From contig PBBA01000006.1 in the NCBI GenBank assembly GCA_002716405.1, positions 354,272 to 402,139 of the forward strand: a stretch of 47,868 nt of DNA, in the 5' to 3' direction. Below the pieces are notes generated by a model. It saw only the letters and a program-made list of their open reading frames with translations. It had not been told where the DNA came from and made no database searches. The position numbers and the translations under genes were made by a program. Positions 26,512 through 34,163 of this stretch are shown here, one piece after another (position 1 is the stretch's first letter; each line of letters opens with the position of its first letter). Origin of the DNA: Chloroflexota bacterium. GTDB lineage: Bacteria > Chloroflexota > Dehalococcoidia > UBA2979.

Positions 26512-26946
26512 CTAATCTTCAGATTTGATTAATTCTTCTTCTACTAAACCACCCTGCCTAATCCTAAATGCTCTAACTTCAGGAGGATCGTGAGCTAGTG
26601 AAACTAAAATATAATAACAATCTGGAAACATTGGTTGGCGATCAAGCTCTCCTGGAGGAAAAAAAGCTTGTCGTATGTCTGTCTGAGAGGGATAGGCCTC
26701 TGATGCAACATGTGAGTGATATATAGCAAAAAGATATTCGCCTGTTTCTTCTCTGGCTTGCTCAAGTTTTAACATTGCCAATGGATCCATCGAATATCTA
26801 AATGGGCTTGCGGCACTATTCTTAACACGGTTAACAGTTAATGGCCTACCGTTTTTTCCATTAACCTGCCCGCATGCTTCATTCGGTAAATCATCTATAG
26901 CATGTTCAATCATCTCGTCAATTAGTTTTTTAGGAATGTGTGGCAT
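26512..26946 (-). CDS. JAMM/MPN+ metallopeptidase, Mec-like
   Basis: A 144-residue zinc peptidase. JAMM residues are E23, H77 and H79 (HSH), S87 and D90 in HSHVASEAYPSQTD. In Mycobacterium tuberculosis, Mec releases cysteine from CysO-cysteine; the Pseudomonas homologue QbsD trims residues after the Gly-Gly of its carrier. Both tasks are possible here, since CysM and a carrier ending GGL are in the same operon. AAGGAG lies just before the ATG. Confidence 0.92.
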   Translation of the reverse strand: MPHIPKKLIDEMIEHAIDDLPNEACGQVNGKNGRPLTVNRVKNSAASPFRYSMDPLAMLKLEQAREETGEYLFAIYHSHVASEAYPSQTDIRQAFFPPGELDRQPMFPDCYYILVSLAHDPPEVRAFRIRQGGLVEEELIKSED

Positions 26947-26959
26947 GATCTCCTTAGAG

Positions 26960-27811
26960 CTATGTGCTCTTTTGCAGAATCTGTTGAAATGTAAACGCTA
27001 TACTATCTGCTACTCGATCAAATCCTCGCCAGTACCCAAAATGATCATCTAATTTTTTCAAAACCAGCTCAACAGATTCCTGTTCACTCTGCTCATTATT
27101 TATACATTCTTGAGTGCCAGTAACTAATTCGGTAATAAAATCCTTTGCCTCAACTAACGCCCGATGCTCTCCTACAGGACCATGTCCTGAAACAAACCGA
27201 TCGATAGGTAATTCACTTAGCAATCGTCCAGTCTCAACCCAATCTTCCATATAACCATCCATCATAAATGGCACACCTGAATCCTGAGCGACATCACCTG
27301 TAAAAACCAATTTATCCTCTGGTAGAAAAATAAAAATATCTCCACTCGTATGTGCACGCCCAAGATAACGTAATTCAATAACTCTTCCACCAAAATACAT
27401 TGATAACTTCGAATTGAATGTCATCTCAGGAGGAGTAATGGTTACTGTTTTTGCTTCTTCTGACCAAGATTCATTAGACGTAACTATTTTATTCATCCAT
27501 AAATTTTGAGCCTCTATATCAAGCATTTCTGAGCGACAATTTTGGTGCCCGATAATTGTTGCTTCAGGAAATTCTTCATTGCCCCAACTGTGATCCCAGT
27601 GAGAATGTGTGTCGATGACATATTTAATCGGTTTAGATGTAATTTTTCGAACATCTTCTATTAATGCCCTCGCAAAAGAAGGTACCCGAAGCGAGTCGAT
27701 GATCATCACACCTTCATCACCTACGATAATACCCGCATTCGTTAATCCTTCATGCAATCTAGCGAAAACTCCGTCAGACACTTCAATTATTTCAACGCCC
27801 GAATTAGCCAT
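26960..27811 (-). CDS. Metallo-beta-lactamase fold hydrolase
   Basis: A 283-residue MBL-fold protein. The metal motif is THSHWDHSWGN near residues 68-78; later metal-binding positions are in GRAHTSGD, FTGDVAQ and SGHGP. No signal peptide is visible, so it is probably cytosolic. Its position between cysM and the JAMM gene, with a 3-bp gap to cysM, suggests a sulfur-related role (for example persulfide or thioester hydrolysis), but the motifs do not specify a substrate. Confidence 0.88.
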   Translation of the reverse strand: MANSGVEIIEVSDGVFARLHEGLTNAGIIVGDEGVMIIDSLRVPSFARALIEDVRKITSKPIKYVIDTHSHWDHSWGNEEFPEATIIGHQNCRSEMLDIEAQNLWMNKIVTSNESWSEEAKTVTITPPEMTFNSKLSMYFGGRVIELRYLGRAHTSGDIFIFLPEDKLVFTGDVAQDSGVPFMMDGYMEDWVETGRLLSELPIDRFVSGHGPVGEHRALVEAKDFITELVTGTQECINNEQSEQESVELVLKKLDDHFGYWRGFDRVADSIAFTFQQILQKST

Positions 27812-27814
27812 TTT

Positions 27815-28750
27815 TTACCACCATAATTTTTCTCCAACATTTTCAACAATATCAGAATATTCACGAGTCCAAAGCCCTGTTGAAAGATACTTCCAACCAC
27901 CATCAGCTAACAATACGACTATTTTTCCGCTGTCCATGCGCTCTGCCACACGCTGGGCAGCGCGTACAGCAGCACCACAAGATACCCCAGCAAAAACCCC
28001 CGTCTTCCGAGTCATTTCTCTAGTAGTTTTGAATGAAGTTTCAGAATCTACAACAATCCTTGCATCAAGTATAGATTCATCTAGAACAGGTGGAATATAA
28101 CCTTCTTCAAGACTTCTTAAACCTTGAACTTGATCTCCAGGATGTGGAGCAGCTGCTACAATTTTGATAGCAGGATTATGCTCTTTTAATCGTCTTCCTA
28201 CACCTGTAAGAGTCCCACCTGTACCTAATCCAGAAACAAAAACATCTAAGTCAGGAATATCTTCAATTATCTCTTGTCCAGTTCCTTCATAATGTGCCCG
28301 TGGATTATTTTCATTTTCATATTGCAAAGGCATAAACCACTCAGGATTTTCCTTGCTGATTTGCTTTGCCATAGCCACCGAACCATTTGTACCTAAGTCA
28401 CCAGGGGAGAAGATGATTTCTGCACCAAAAGACTCTAGCAATTCAATTCTTTCTCTACTCACTGCATCAGGTAGTACTACTTTTAAAGGATATCCTCTAA
28501 TACTTGATATTAAAGCCAAACCAATGCCAGTATTACCTGACGTAGGTTCAATAATAACTTGACCTGGAGATAATAATCCTTTGTCCTCAGCATCATCTAT
28601 CATGAACTTCGCAACTCGATCTTTTACAGAGCCTGTAGGGTTTTGCCCTTCTAATTTTGCAAAAATTTTAACGTCAATGTTTGGAGACAATTGAGATATC
28701 TCAACTACAGGAGTATTACCAATCAAGTCCAAAACATTGTTATAACGCAT
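27815..28750 (-). CDS. cysM: CysM-type cysteine synthase (O-phosphoserine, CysO-dependent)
   Basis: A 311-residue PLP synthase. The PLP lysine is in NPTGSVKDRVAK and the substrate loop is EPTSGNTGIGLAL. Compared with mycobacterial CysM it keeps the arginine of the phosphoserine site (GLRSLEEGYIPP against ALRNMDEGFVPE) and the C-terminal DGGWKYLSTGLW segment ending LWW, the lid used for the CysO tail. CysM takes sulfur from CysO thiocarboxylate rather than sulfide, and carrier and E1-like genes lie directly upstream. Confidence 0.92.
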   Translation of the reverse strand: MRYNNVLDLIGNTPVVEISQLSPNIDVKIFAKLEGQNPTGSVKDRVAKFMIDDAEDKGLLSPGQVIIEPTSGNTGIGLALISSIRGYPLKVVLPDAVSRERIELLESFGAEIIFSPGDLGTNGSVAMAKQISKENPEWFMPLQYENENNPRAHYEGTGQEIIEDIPDLDVFVSGLGTGGTLTGVGRRLKEHNPAIKIVAAAPHPGDQVQGLRSLEEGYIPPVLDESILDARIVVDSETSFKTTREMTRKTGVFAGVSCGAAVRAAQRVAERMDSGKIVVLLADGGWKYLSTGLWTREYSDIVENVGEKLWW

Positions 28751-28771
28751 TGCCCGAACTTTCGCTAAAAA

Positions 28772-29050
28772 CTATAAACCACCTGACAAAGCAGGCAAAA
28801 ATGCAACAACATCTCCTGAATTTAAAGGAGTATCTTTTCCATTGATAAATCGAATGTCTTCATCGTTAACGTATACATTTACAAAGCGGTGTAATTCTCC
28901 GGATTCGTTAGCAATTTGTTGCAAAAATCCAGGATATTTATTTTCAATATCTTCAATTAACTCACTAACCACAGAACCTTCAGCTTCAAACTCACTCTGA
29001 CCATTAACAACTTTTTGAATTACTGAAGTCACCTGAACCTTTATAGTCAT
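28772..29050 (-). CDS. CysO-like sulfur carrier ending Gly-Gly-Leu
   Basis: A 92-residue ubiquitin-like (ThiS/MoaD) protein. The family block RFVNVYVNDEDIRFINGKDT is followed by AFLPALSGGL and a stop. The Gly-Gly is not terminal: a leucine follows, so the carrier could not be adenylated until that residue is removed. The neighbouring JAMM peptidase could do this. It is 21 bp upstream of cysM. Confidence 0.92.
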   Translation of the reverse strand: MTIKVQVTSVIQKVVNGQSEFEAEGSVVSELIEDIENKYPGFLQQIANESGELHRFVNVYVNDEDIRFINGKDTPLNSGDVVAFLPALSGGL

Positions 29051-29113
29051 TTAGTGCAAATATCCTCTCTAAAACAAATCCTTATAATATTGCCATGCCC
29101 TTGATTCCAATAT

Positions 29114-30274
29114 TTAATTCGGTATAGAAACTTCGATGGGTGGGGACCCACAAAAAGCATCATAATCAATTAATTCCGTAACTGTAGGGTTGTCACCGCA
29201 AAGCGGACAACTAGGATCTCTCCGAAGTTTCATTTCTCGAAATTGCATGGTTAACGCATCCACCAACAATAATCTATTTACCATTGGTTCACCGATATCG
29301 AGTATTTGCTTAAATACTTCTGTAGCTTGCATAGAACCTATAATTCCTGTGATAGCACCTAAAACACCCGCCTCAGCACAAGACGGAACCATACCTGGGG
29401 GCGGAGGATCTGGATAAAGACATCTATAACAGCAATAGCCAGGCTTATATACTGTCAACTGACCATCAAATAACAATATTGCACCATCAACTAAAGTTTT
29501 TCCTGTCAAATAACAGGCATCATTGACTAAATATCTAGTCGCAAAATTATCAGCGCCATTAACGACAATATCGTAATTAGGAATGATCTCCATCGCATTA
29601 TCAGAAGTAAGCGGCATAGGATGTTCAATTACCTCAACATGCGGATTATATAGGCCTAACGTTTCTTTCGCCGATTTTAATTTCGGCTTATCAATATCTG
29701 CAGTTTGATGCAAAATCTGTCGCTGCAAATTAGAAAGATCAACTACATCGAACTCAGTAATTCCAATTGTTCCTACTCCAGCTAGTGCAAGATAAAGTGC
29801 AACTGGACCACCCAAACCTCCCGCTCCAACGACTAAAACTTTAGCGTCTCTGAGTTTACGTTGGCCTTGCGGACCTACTTGAGGCATAATTATATGGCGT
29901 GAATATCTCATCACTTCTTCAGGCTTTAATGCCGACTGATTCCCATTATTCTTCTCTAATAAAGTCATAGATCCTCCAGCTAATGCAGGTATTATTGCAA
30001 TTTGATCTTCTGAGCTAACAAATGTACCCAATCCCTCTAATTCATGAATTTCTTGATTGTTAATATATACATTGACATGTCGCAAAATCTGTTTATTTGA
30101 ATCAAAAATTAAACCATGAATCTCTGGATAGAGGTAGCTCAAAAATTCCAACGACTCCAGAACATTACTACCCTCCACACTAATATATTCATTTCCCTCA
30201 GTTATTTGACGGAAAAAGGTAGGAATATAAATTGTAGCCATACTAAACCAATCTTTTGATAATTTACTATCCAT
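29114..30274 (-). CDS. Sulfur carrier fused to MoeB/ThiF-like E1 adenylyltransferase
   Basis: A 386-residue fusion. Residues about 12-101 are a CysO/MoaD carrier (RHVNVYINNQEI, then IIPALAGG at 94-101). Residues about 103-386 are a MoeB-type E1: nucleotide site VVGAGGLGGP, LSNLQRQI, zinc cysteines in CYRC and CPLC and a YDAFCG tail. No rhodanese domain is present. The E1 adenylates the carrier C-terminus; here the carrier Gly-Gly is internal. An ATG at 29968 (residue 103) lies five bases after GGAGG formed by the Gly-Gly codons, so free E1 may also be made. The gene starts two bases after cysK; an internal ATG at 30241 is an alternative start. Confidence 0.9.
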   Translation of the reverse strand: MDSKLSKDWFSMATIYIPTFFRQITEGNEYISVEGSNVLESLEFLSYLYPEIHGLIFDSNKQILRHVNVYINNQEIHELEGLGTFVSSEDQIAIIPALAGGSMTLLEKNNGNQSALKPEEVMRYSRHIIMPQVGPQGQRKLRDAKVLVVGAGGLGGPVALYLALAGVGTIGITEFDVVDLSNLQRQILHQTADIDKPKLKSAKETLGLYNPHVEVIEHPMPLTSDNAMEIIPNYDIVVNGADNFATRYLVNDACYLTGKTLVDGAILLFDGQLTVYKPGYCCYRCLYPDPPPPGMVPSCAEAGVLGAITGIIGSMQATEVFKQILDIGEPMVNRLLLVDALTMQFREMKLRRDPSCPLCGDNPTVTELIDYDAFCGSPPIEVSIPN

Positions 30275-30276
30275 CT

Positions 30277-31239
30277 CTAAAAATCTAGGCTTAAATAACG
30301 CTCTCCCGTATCACACAACATCGTCACAACTACGTCATCCACGTTAAGATCATTTGCAATTTGTATCGCAGCGGCGACATTTGCACCGGCGGAAATACCT
30401 ACAAGCAACCCTTCTTTTGAAGCTAACTCACTAACCGTTTCATAAGCCAATTCATCAGAGATTCCAATTACTTGATCTACAAGATCCATATCCAAAACTC
30501 CAGGAATAAATGATGCCCCTATTCCTTGAATTCCGTGCATGCCACCACGGCCACCTTGTAACACTGGTGCTCTCGCGGGCTCTACTGCTACAATCTTTGC
30601 TTCACTACCGTTATCCTTAAGATATCGAGATACCCCTGAAATAGTTCCACCTGTACCTACACCAGCAACAAAAGCATCTACTGCAATACCTATATCATGA
30701 ACAATTTCTGGACCTGTTGTTCTGTAATGTACTTCTGGATTGGCTGGGTTGTTGAACTGCTGTAACATAAAGTATCCATACTTTTCAGCTAATTGATTTG
30801 CAGCGAAAATTGCACCCGTCATCCCTTCAATTGCATCCGTAAGAACTAAGCGAACACCGAACCTTTCTAGCAATCTCTGTCGTTCCAAGGACATATCACT
30901 CGGCATAGTTAGAACTAATTCATAACCTTTCGCAGCACAAACCATAGCCAATCCAATTCCAGTGTTTCCTGATGTAGGCTCAACTAATGTATCCCCAGGT
31001 TTAATGGAGCCTGCTTTCTCAGCAGCATCAATCATTGACTTGGCAATTCTGTCCTTCACAGATGCTGTAGGATTAAATACTTCATATTTACCAAAAATTT
31101 CTGCACCATCTGGAGGGCTAATCCTTTGTAGACGTACCAGTGGAGTATTTCCAATTAAATCCAAAACTCCCTGAGCTATAGAGTCTGAATTGTTACGAAC
31201 AAGGCGATCATTTGTTGTTTTAGAATTTGCCATAAACAT
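30277..31239 (-). CDS. cysK: Cysteine synthase, CysK-like
   Basis: A 320-residue PLP enzyme of the O-acetylserine sulfhydrylase group. The PLP lysine is in NPTASVKDRIAK, the substrate loop is VEPTSGNTGIGLAM, the phosphate loop is GVGTGGTISG, and VGISAGANVAAA is near the C-terminus. It lacks the CysM-type C-terminal lid. The operon therefore has both a sulfide-type and a carrier-type cysteine synthase. The ATGs at 31239 and 31233 are both possible starts. Confidence 0.93.
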   Translation of the reverse strand: MFMANSKTTNDRLVRNNSDSIAQGVLDLIGNTPLVRLQRISPPDGAEIFGKYEVFNPTASVKDRIAKSMIDAAEKAGSIKPGDTLVEPTSGNTGIGLAMVCAAKGYELVLTMPSDMSLERQRLLERFGVRLVLTDAIEGMTGAIFAANQLAEKYGYFMLQQFNNPANPEVHYRTTGPEIVHDIGIAVDAFVAGVGTGGTISGVSRYLKDNGSEAKIVAVEPARAPVLQGGRGGMHGIQGIGASFIPGVLDMDLVDQVIGISDELAYETVSELASKEGLLVGISAGANVAAAIQIANDLNVDDVVVTMLCDTGERYLSLDF

Positions 31240-31255
31240 TTTCCACTAAATTATT

Positions 31256-31699
31256 TCAGATGCTATAACGAGCGGAATTTTCTCGTTCATGATCTTTCTC
31301 ATGTTGAACAAGATCGTCAATGGTAGTATCTGCCAGTCTTTCACACATAAATCGATAAATTTCTTGCCAAATCCACTGCTGTCCACATACTGCTGTTCCA
31401 TCTCCTTCAGAAAGATCTGTTACGCATCCTAGGGGGGCTAGCGAACCTTCAAGCGTCTCTAAAACTTCAAGTAAATTCATTTCTTTAGAATCGAATGTCA
31501 ACGCATGCCCTCCACCTGGGCCACGGACACTTTTCACATAACCACCGCGCCGTAACTGCGCTAAAAGATGGTCAAGGTATGACTCTGGGATTTTTCGCCT
31601 TCTGGCAATTTCAGAACGTTGTACTGGCCCTTCTTTGGCATGTCTAGCCAAGTCAATCAGAGCACGTACACCGTAATCGCCTTTAGTACTTAGTAACAT
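31256..31699 (-). CDS. Rrf2-family transcriptional regulator
   Basis: A 147-residue winged-helix regulator (IscR/CymR family), beginning MLLSTKGDYGVRALIDLARH with the recognition segment KIPESYLDHLLAQLRRGGYVKS and SVRGPGGGHAL. Cysteines C92, C105 and C119 could bind an Fe-S cluster as in IscR, though spacing differs. The ATG at 31699 with GGTGGG upstream is preferred to TTG 31711. It heads the cysteine operon, as CymR controls cysteine genes in Bacillus, so that role is likely. A 20-bp palindrome lies just upstream. Confidence 0.92.
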   Translation of the reverse strand: MLLSTKGDYGVRALIDLARHAKEGPVQRSEIARRRKIPESYLDHLLAQLRRGGYVKSVRGPGGGHALTFDSKEMNLLEVLETLEGSLAPLGCVTDLSEGDGTAVCGQQWIWQEIYRFMCERLADTTIDDLVQHEKDHERENSARYSI

Positions 31700-31708
31700 T
31701 ATTCCCAC

Positions 31709-31728
31709 CAAAATACATGACTATTTTG
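31709..31728. promoter_or_regulatory. Candidate Rrf2 operator
   Basis: Seven-base arms CAAAATA (31709-31715) and TATTTTG (31722-31728) are perfectly inverted around six bases, 10-30 bases before the rrf2-like start. The size and position suit autoregulation, but binding is not shown by sequence. Confidence 0.5.
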
Positions 31729-31812
31729 ATCAAGATACTATCACATACGCTTAACGATGGATTACATCCTGGAAAATATTTAAAAAAACTTAATACTAAA
31801 TCTGAAAAAAAT

Positions 31813-32088
31813 CTAACCACCTGCAACAGCTGGAACTATCGATATCTCATCATCTTCGCCAACAGAAGTTTCTAGCCCATTTAGAAATCTAATGTCTTCT
31901 CCATTGACAAAAACATTCACGAATCGCCGAAGAGAGCCATCTTCCTCTAATAATCTTTCATTGAACCCCGGGTAGTTTTGTTCCAGGTTTTCTATAACTC
32001 TCGCAACAGAATCTCCTGAACTTTCAACTTCAAAAAGACCTCCAACTAAATTACGCAAAGGACCGGGAACTTTTACAACAAGAGCCAT
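31813..32088 (-). CDS. Sulfur carrier ending in free Gly-Gly, ThrC-linked
   Basis: A 91-residue ThiS/MoaD/CysO-type carrier whose last residues are VPAVAGG, so it is ready for adenylation without trimming. It is clearly paralogous to the carrier at 28772 (FVNVFVNGEDIRFLNGLET against RFVNVYVNDEDIRFINGKDT). It follows the NIL-domain gene by 18 bp and the ThrC-like gene in one unit under a SAM riboswitch. AAGG lies about nine bases before the ATG. Confidence 0.93.
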   Translation of the reverse strand: MALVVKVPGPLRNLVGGLFEVESSGDSVARVIENLEQNYPGFNERLLEEDGSLRRFVNVFVNGEDIRFLNGLETSVGEDDEISIVPAVAGG

Positions 32089-32106
32089 CTAATTAGCCTT
32101 TCATTA

Positions 32107-32352
32107 CTATCCTTCTATTACATCACCTAACGTAGCATCATCAACTCGTACACCGTGACTTTGAACCCAAATTAGACATTTTTCTATTTCTTCTTCTTGA
32201 CCTACGATCTCCAAAACCACCCACCCAGTATCTTTATCCACATCGGCCATACGAATATTAGTGACAATGTCAAATTCATGACCCATCTCATAAATCAACG
32301 GACGGGTCACTTCGTCTCCATCAAAAGTTAATCGAACCTGCTTAGATGCCAT
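32107..32352 (-). CDS. NIL-domain protein
   Basis: An 81-residue standalone NIL domain (ferredoxin-like fold): KQVRLTFDGDEVTRPLIYEM, then FDIVTNIRMADVDKDTGWVVLEI, and EIEKCLIWVQSHGVRV. The same domain at the end of MetN binds methionine and inhibits the transporter. Here it could sense methionine or a sulfur intermediate, or chaperone the carrier. AGGAGAG precedes the ATG. It lies between the ThrC-like gene and the carrier. Confidence 0.9.
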   Translation of the reverse strand: MASKQVRLTFDGDEVTRPLIYEMGHEFDIVTNIRMADVDKDTGWVVLEIVGQEEEIEKCLIWVQSHGVRVDDATLGDVIEG

Positions 32353-32382
32353 TTCACACTCTCCTACAATCCAAATTATAAA

Positions 32383-33612
32383 CTAATTATAAGCTTCTAG
32401 TGCAGCGTCAAATTCTTCAACTTTCGGTTGAATATGTATTGGTTGTCTAATTTCAGAACTGACAGCCTCAATGGTCTTAAGACCAGCACCTGTAATATAA
32501 GCAACCGTTTCTTCATTTTTAGATATAGCTCCTTGTTCGACCAATTTCTTTAGACAAGCAACTGTGACACCTCCAGCGGTCTCCGCAAAAATACCCTCTG
32601 TTTCTGCGAGCAATTGAATTGCCTCCAGAATTTCCACATCACTTGCCATAGCAGCTCCTCCACCAGTTTGTTCCATAGTTTTAAGAGCATAATATCCGTC
32701 AGCGGGGTTGCCTATTGCTAGAGATCGAGCAATAGTATCTGGTTTTTGAGGTACAAAATTCATTGACCCTGCTTCATAAGCTGTAGCAATCGGAGAACAT
32801 CCCTGGGCTTGCGCACCACTCATCTTCGTAGTTGGATTTTGTATCAAGCCTATTTTTTCAAGCTCTTGAAAACCTTTCCAAATTTTTGTAAACAATGACC
32901 CAGAAGCCATCGGAGCAACTACTCGATCTGGAGCACGCCACTCCAGCTGTTCTGCAGTCTCAAAAGCCAAAGTTTTTGACCCCTCTGCATAATATGGCCT
33001 GACATTAATATTTACAAAAGCCCATGGTCGTTGATAAGAAAGTTCTGTACAAACTCTATTCACATCGTCATACGAACCGTCAATAGTTACAAGAGTAGGA
33101 TGATAGACTCCACTTCCAACTACTTTTCCTGTTTCTAGATCATCAGGAATAAAAACAAAACAATCCATTCCTGCAGCTGCGGAATGTGCAGCTATAGAAT
33201 TCGCGAGGTTGCCTGTACTAGCACACGCCATCGCTTCAAACCCAAATTCTCGAGCTTTACCAATGGCCATACTGACAACCCGGTCCTTAAATGACCAGGT
33301 GGGGTTTACCGTGTCATTCTTAATCCATAATGTATCTATTCCTATTGCTCTAGCTAATCGATCTGCACGAATTAATGGAGTATAACCTGTACCGATATCA
33401 ACTTTATATTGAGGATCTACAGGAAGAAGTGGTGAATATCTCCATATAGTAGGTGGACCTGCTTCAATAGAAGCTACGTTCATAGTGTCTTTTATAAGGT
33501 CATAATCATACGAAACTTCCAGTGGGCCAAAACAAAAATCACATGAAAAAATAGGTTCTAAACCATACTCACGACCACATTCACGGCACGCCAAAGCATA
33601 TGCAAATGACAT
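32383..33612 (-). CDS. ThrC-like PLP enzyme (annotated family: threonine synthase)
   Basis: A 409-residue fold-type II PLP enzyme. Four cysteines C9, C12, C24 and C27 form a zinc-ribbon-like start. The PLP lysine is K109 in NPTWSFKDRV; most ThrC proteins have NPTGSFKDRG, so a Trp replaces the Gly. The substrate loop is ACASTGNLANSIAAHSAAAG. Threonine synthase acts on O-phosphohomoserine. A SAM riboswitch and a sulfur-carrier partner argue that this copy may make a sulfur product (homocysteine) rather than threonine. The start follows a 25-codon leader ORF directly (TAAATG) and has GAGGAG upstream. Confidence 0.85.
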   Translation of the reverse strand: MSFAYALACRECGREYGLEPIFSCDFCFGPLEVSYDYDLIKDTMNVASIEAGPPTIWRYSPLLPVDPQYKVDIGTGYTPLIRADRLARAIGIDTLWIKNDTVNPTWSFKDRVVSMAIGKAREFGFEAMACASTGNLANSIAAHSAAAGMDCFVFIPDDLETGKVVGSGVYHPTLVTIDGSYDDVNRVCTELSYQRPWAFVNINVRPYYAEGSKTLAFETAEQLEWRAPDRVVAPMASGSLFTKIWKGFQELEKIGLIQNPTTKMSGAQAQGCSPIATAYEAGSMNFVPQKPDTIARSLAIGNPADGYYALKTMEQTGGGAAMASDVEILEAIQLLAETEGIFAETAGGVTVACLKKLVEQGAISKNEETVAYITGAGLKTIEAVSSEIRQPIHIQPKVEEFDAALEAYN

Positions 33613-33690
33613 TTATGACTCCTCTGTCTTAAAAATACTTACAAATGCGCCATGCACAACAATAGCAAAAGAGTAAAAACAATAATCCAT
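33613..33690 (-). CDS. 25-codon leader ORF between SAM riboswitch and ThrC-like gene
   Basis: The best ribosome-binding site in the leader, AGGAGG, precedes an ATG at 33690 that opens a 25-residue ORF (MDYCFYSFAIVVHGAF and onwards, ending KTEES). Its TAA is immediately followed by the ATG of the ThrC-like gene. Translation of the main gene is probably coupled to it, so the riboswitch could act on AGGAGG. The peptide is hydrophobic in the middle; no function is claimed. Confidence 0.6.
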   Translation of the reverse strand: MDYCFYSFAIVVHGAFVSIFKTEES

Positions 33691-33702
33691 GAAATCGCCT
33701 CC

Positions 33703-33818
33703 TGTTCATCTTCCCCGTATGAAATCACGGGTCGGACTTGGCACCGTATAGACTTGGGCGATAGCCACCGGTTGCCGCGACATCAAAGGGCCGAGCCCTT
33801 AATCGCTCTTGATGAACC
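33703..33818 (-). ncRNA. SAM-I (S-box) riboswitch
   Basis: The minus strand carries the S-box core in order: P1 5' strand GGTTCATC (33818-33811), ATCAAGAG, AGGGCTCGGCCC, GCGGCAACC, GGTGCCAAGTCC, a P4 hairpin with CCCGT/ACGGG arms, and the P1 3' strand GATGAAC. These match the conserved kink-turn, SAM pocket and P1 closing helix. No terminator with a U-run follows; the AGGAGG of the next ORF lies immediately after P1, which suggests translational control. It controls the ThrC-like/NIL/carrier unit. Confidence 0.93.
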
Positions 33819-33836
33819 AGATCTGTTTATATCTAT

Positions 33837-33842
33837 TTTATA
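33837..33842 (-). promoter_or_regulatory. Likely -10 element upstream of the SAM riboswitch
   Basis: TATAAA on the minus strand, with TG one base further upstream in the extended -10 manner (TTTGTATAAAAT), sits about 20 bases before the riboswitch P1. The -35 is weak. No other gene or RNA is seen from 33843 to 33908. Confidence 0.45.
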
Positions 33843-33908
33843 CAAATCTACGTACAAAGAGGCTAAATAAATACCTCAATGTAGTCAATTAAAAATTCTC
33901 AGTATTAA

Positions 33909-34163
33909 CTAAAACTTAGAGTGTCTAGCTATGGAATCAAAAGTTTTTTGCAAATCAACTAAATTAACGGGGGCTTTGGCTACAATTTTTTCATCAATAC
34001 ATACCACCGGAATAGTCTCATTATACAATTCATAAAGTTCACTAAATTGGTCAATGTCTATAATTTTTATGGTAAAACAATATTGCTTTTTTAAATCTAG
34101 TAGTACAGACTCCACTTGATCACAAAGATGGCATCCCGAACGGGAGTAAAGTAGTACTTGCAT
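33909..34163 (-). CDS. Glutaredoxin-family protein
   Basis: An 84-residue thioredoxin-fold protein with a CHLC redox motif near residues 11-14 (SRSGCHLCDQVESVL) and a cis-Pro segment NETIPVVCIDEKI. It resembles the DUF836/glutaredoxin-like group. Its ATG overlaps the lgt stop (TGATG), so translation is coupled. It could be a disulfide reductant; nothing ties it directly to the sulfur carriers except proximity. Confidence 0.88.
   Translation of the reverse strand: MQVLLYSRSGCHLCDQVESVLLDLKKQYCFTIKIIDIDQFSELYELYNETIPVVCIDEKIVAKAPVNLVDLQKTFDSIARHSKF

Noticed and set aside
29960-29980. Frameshift at the carrier-E1 junction
   Set aside because: The frame is open and codon-consistent through the joint; only a missing stop, not a shift, is seen.
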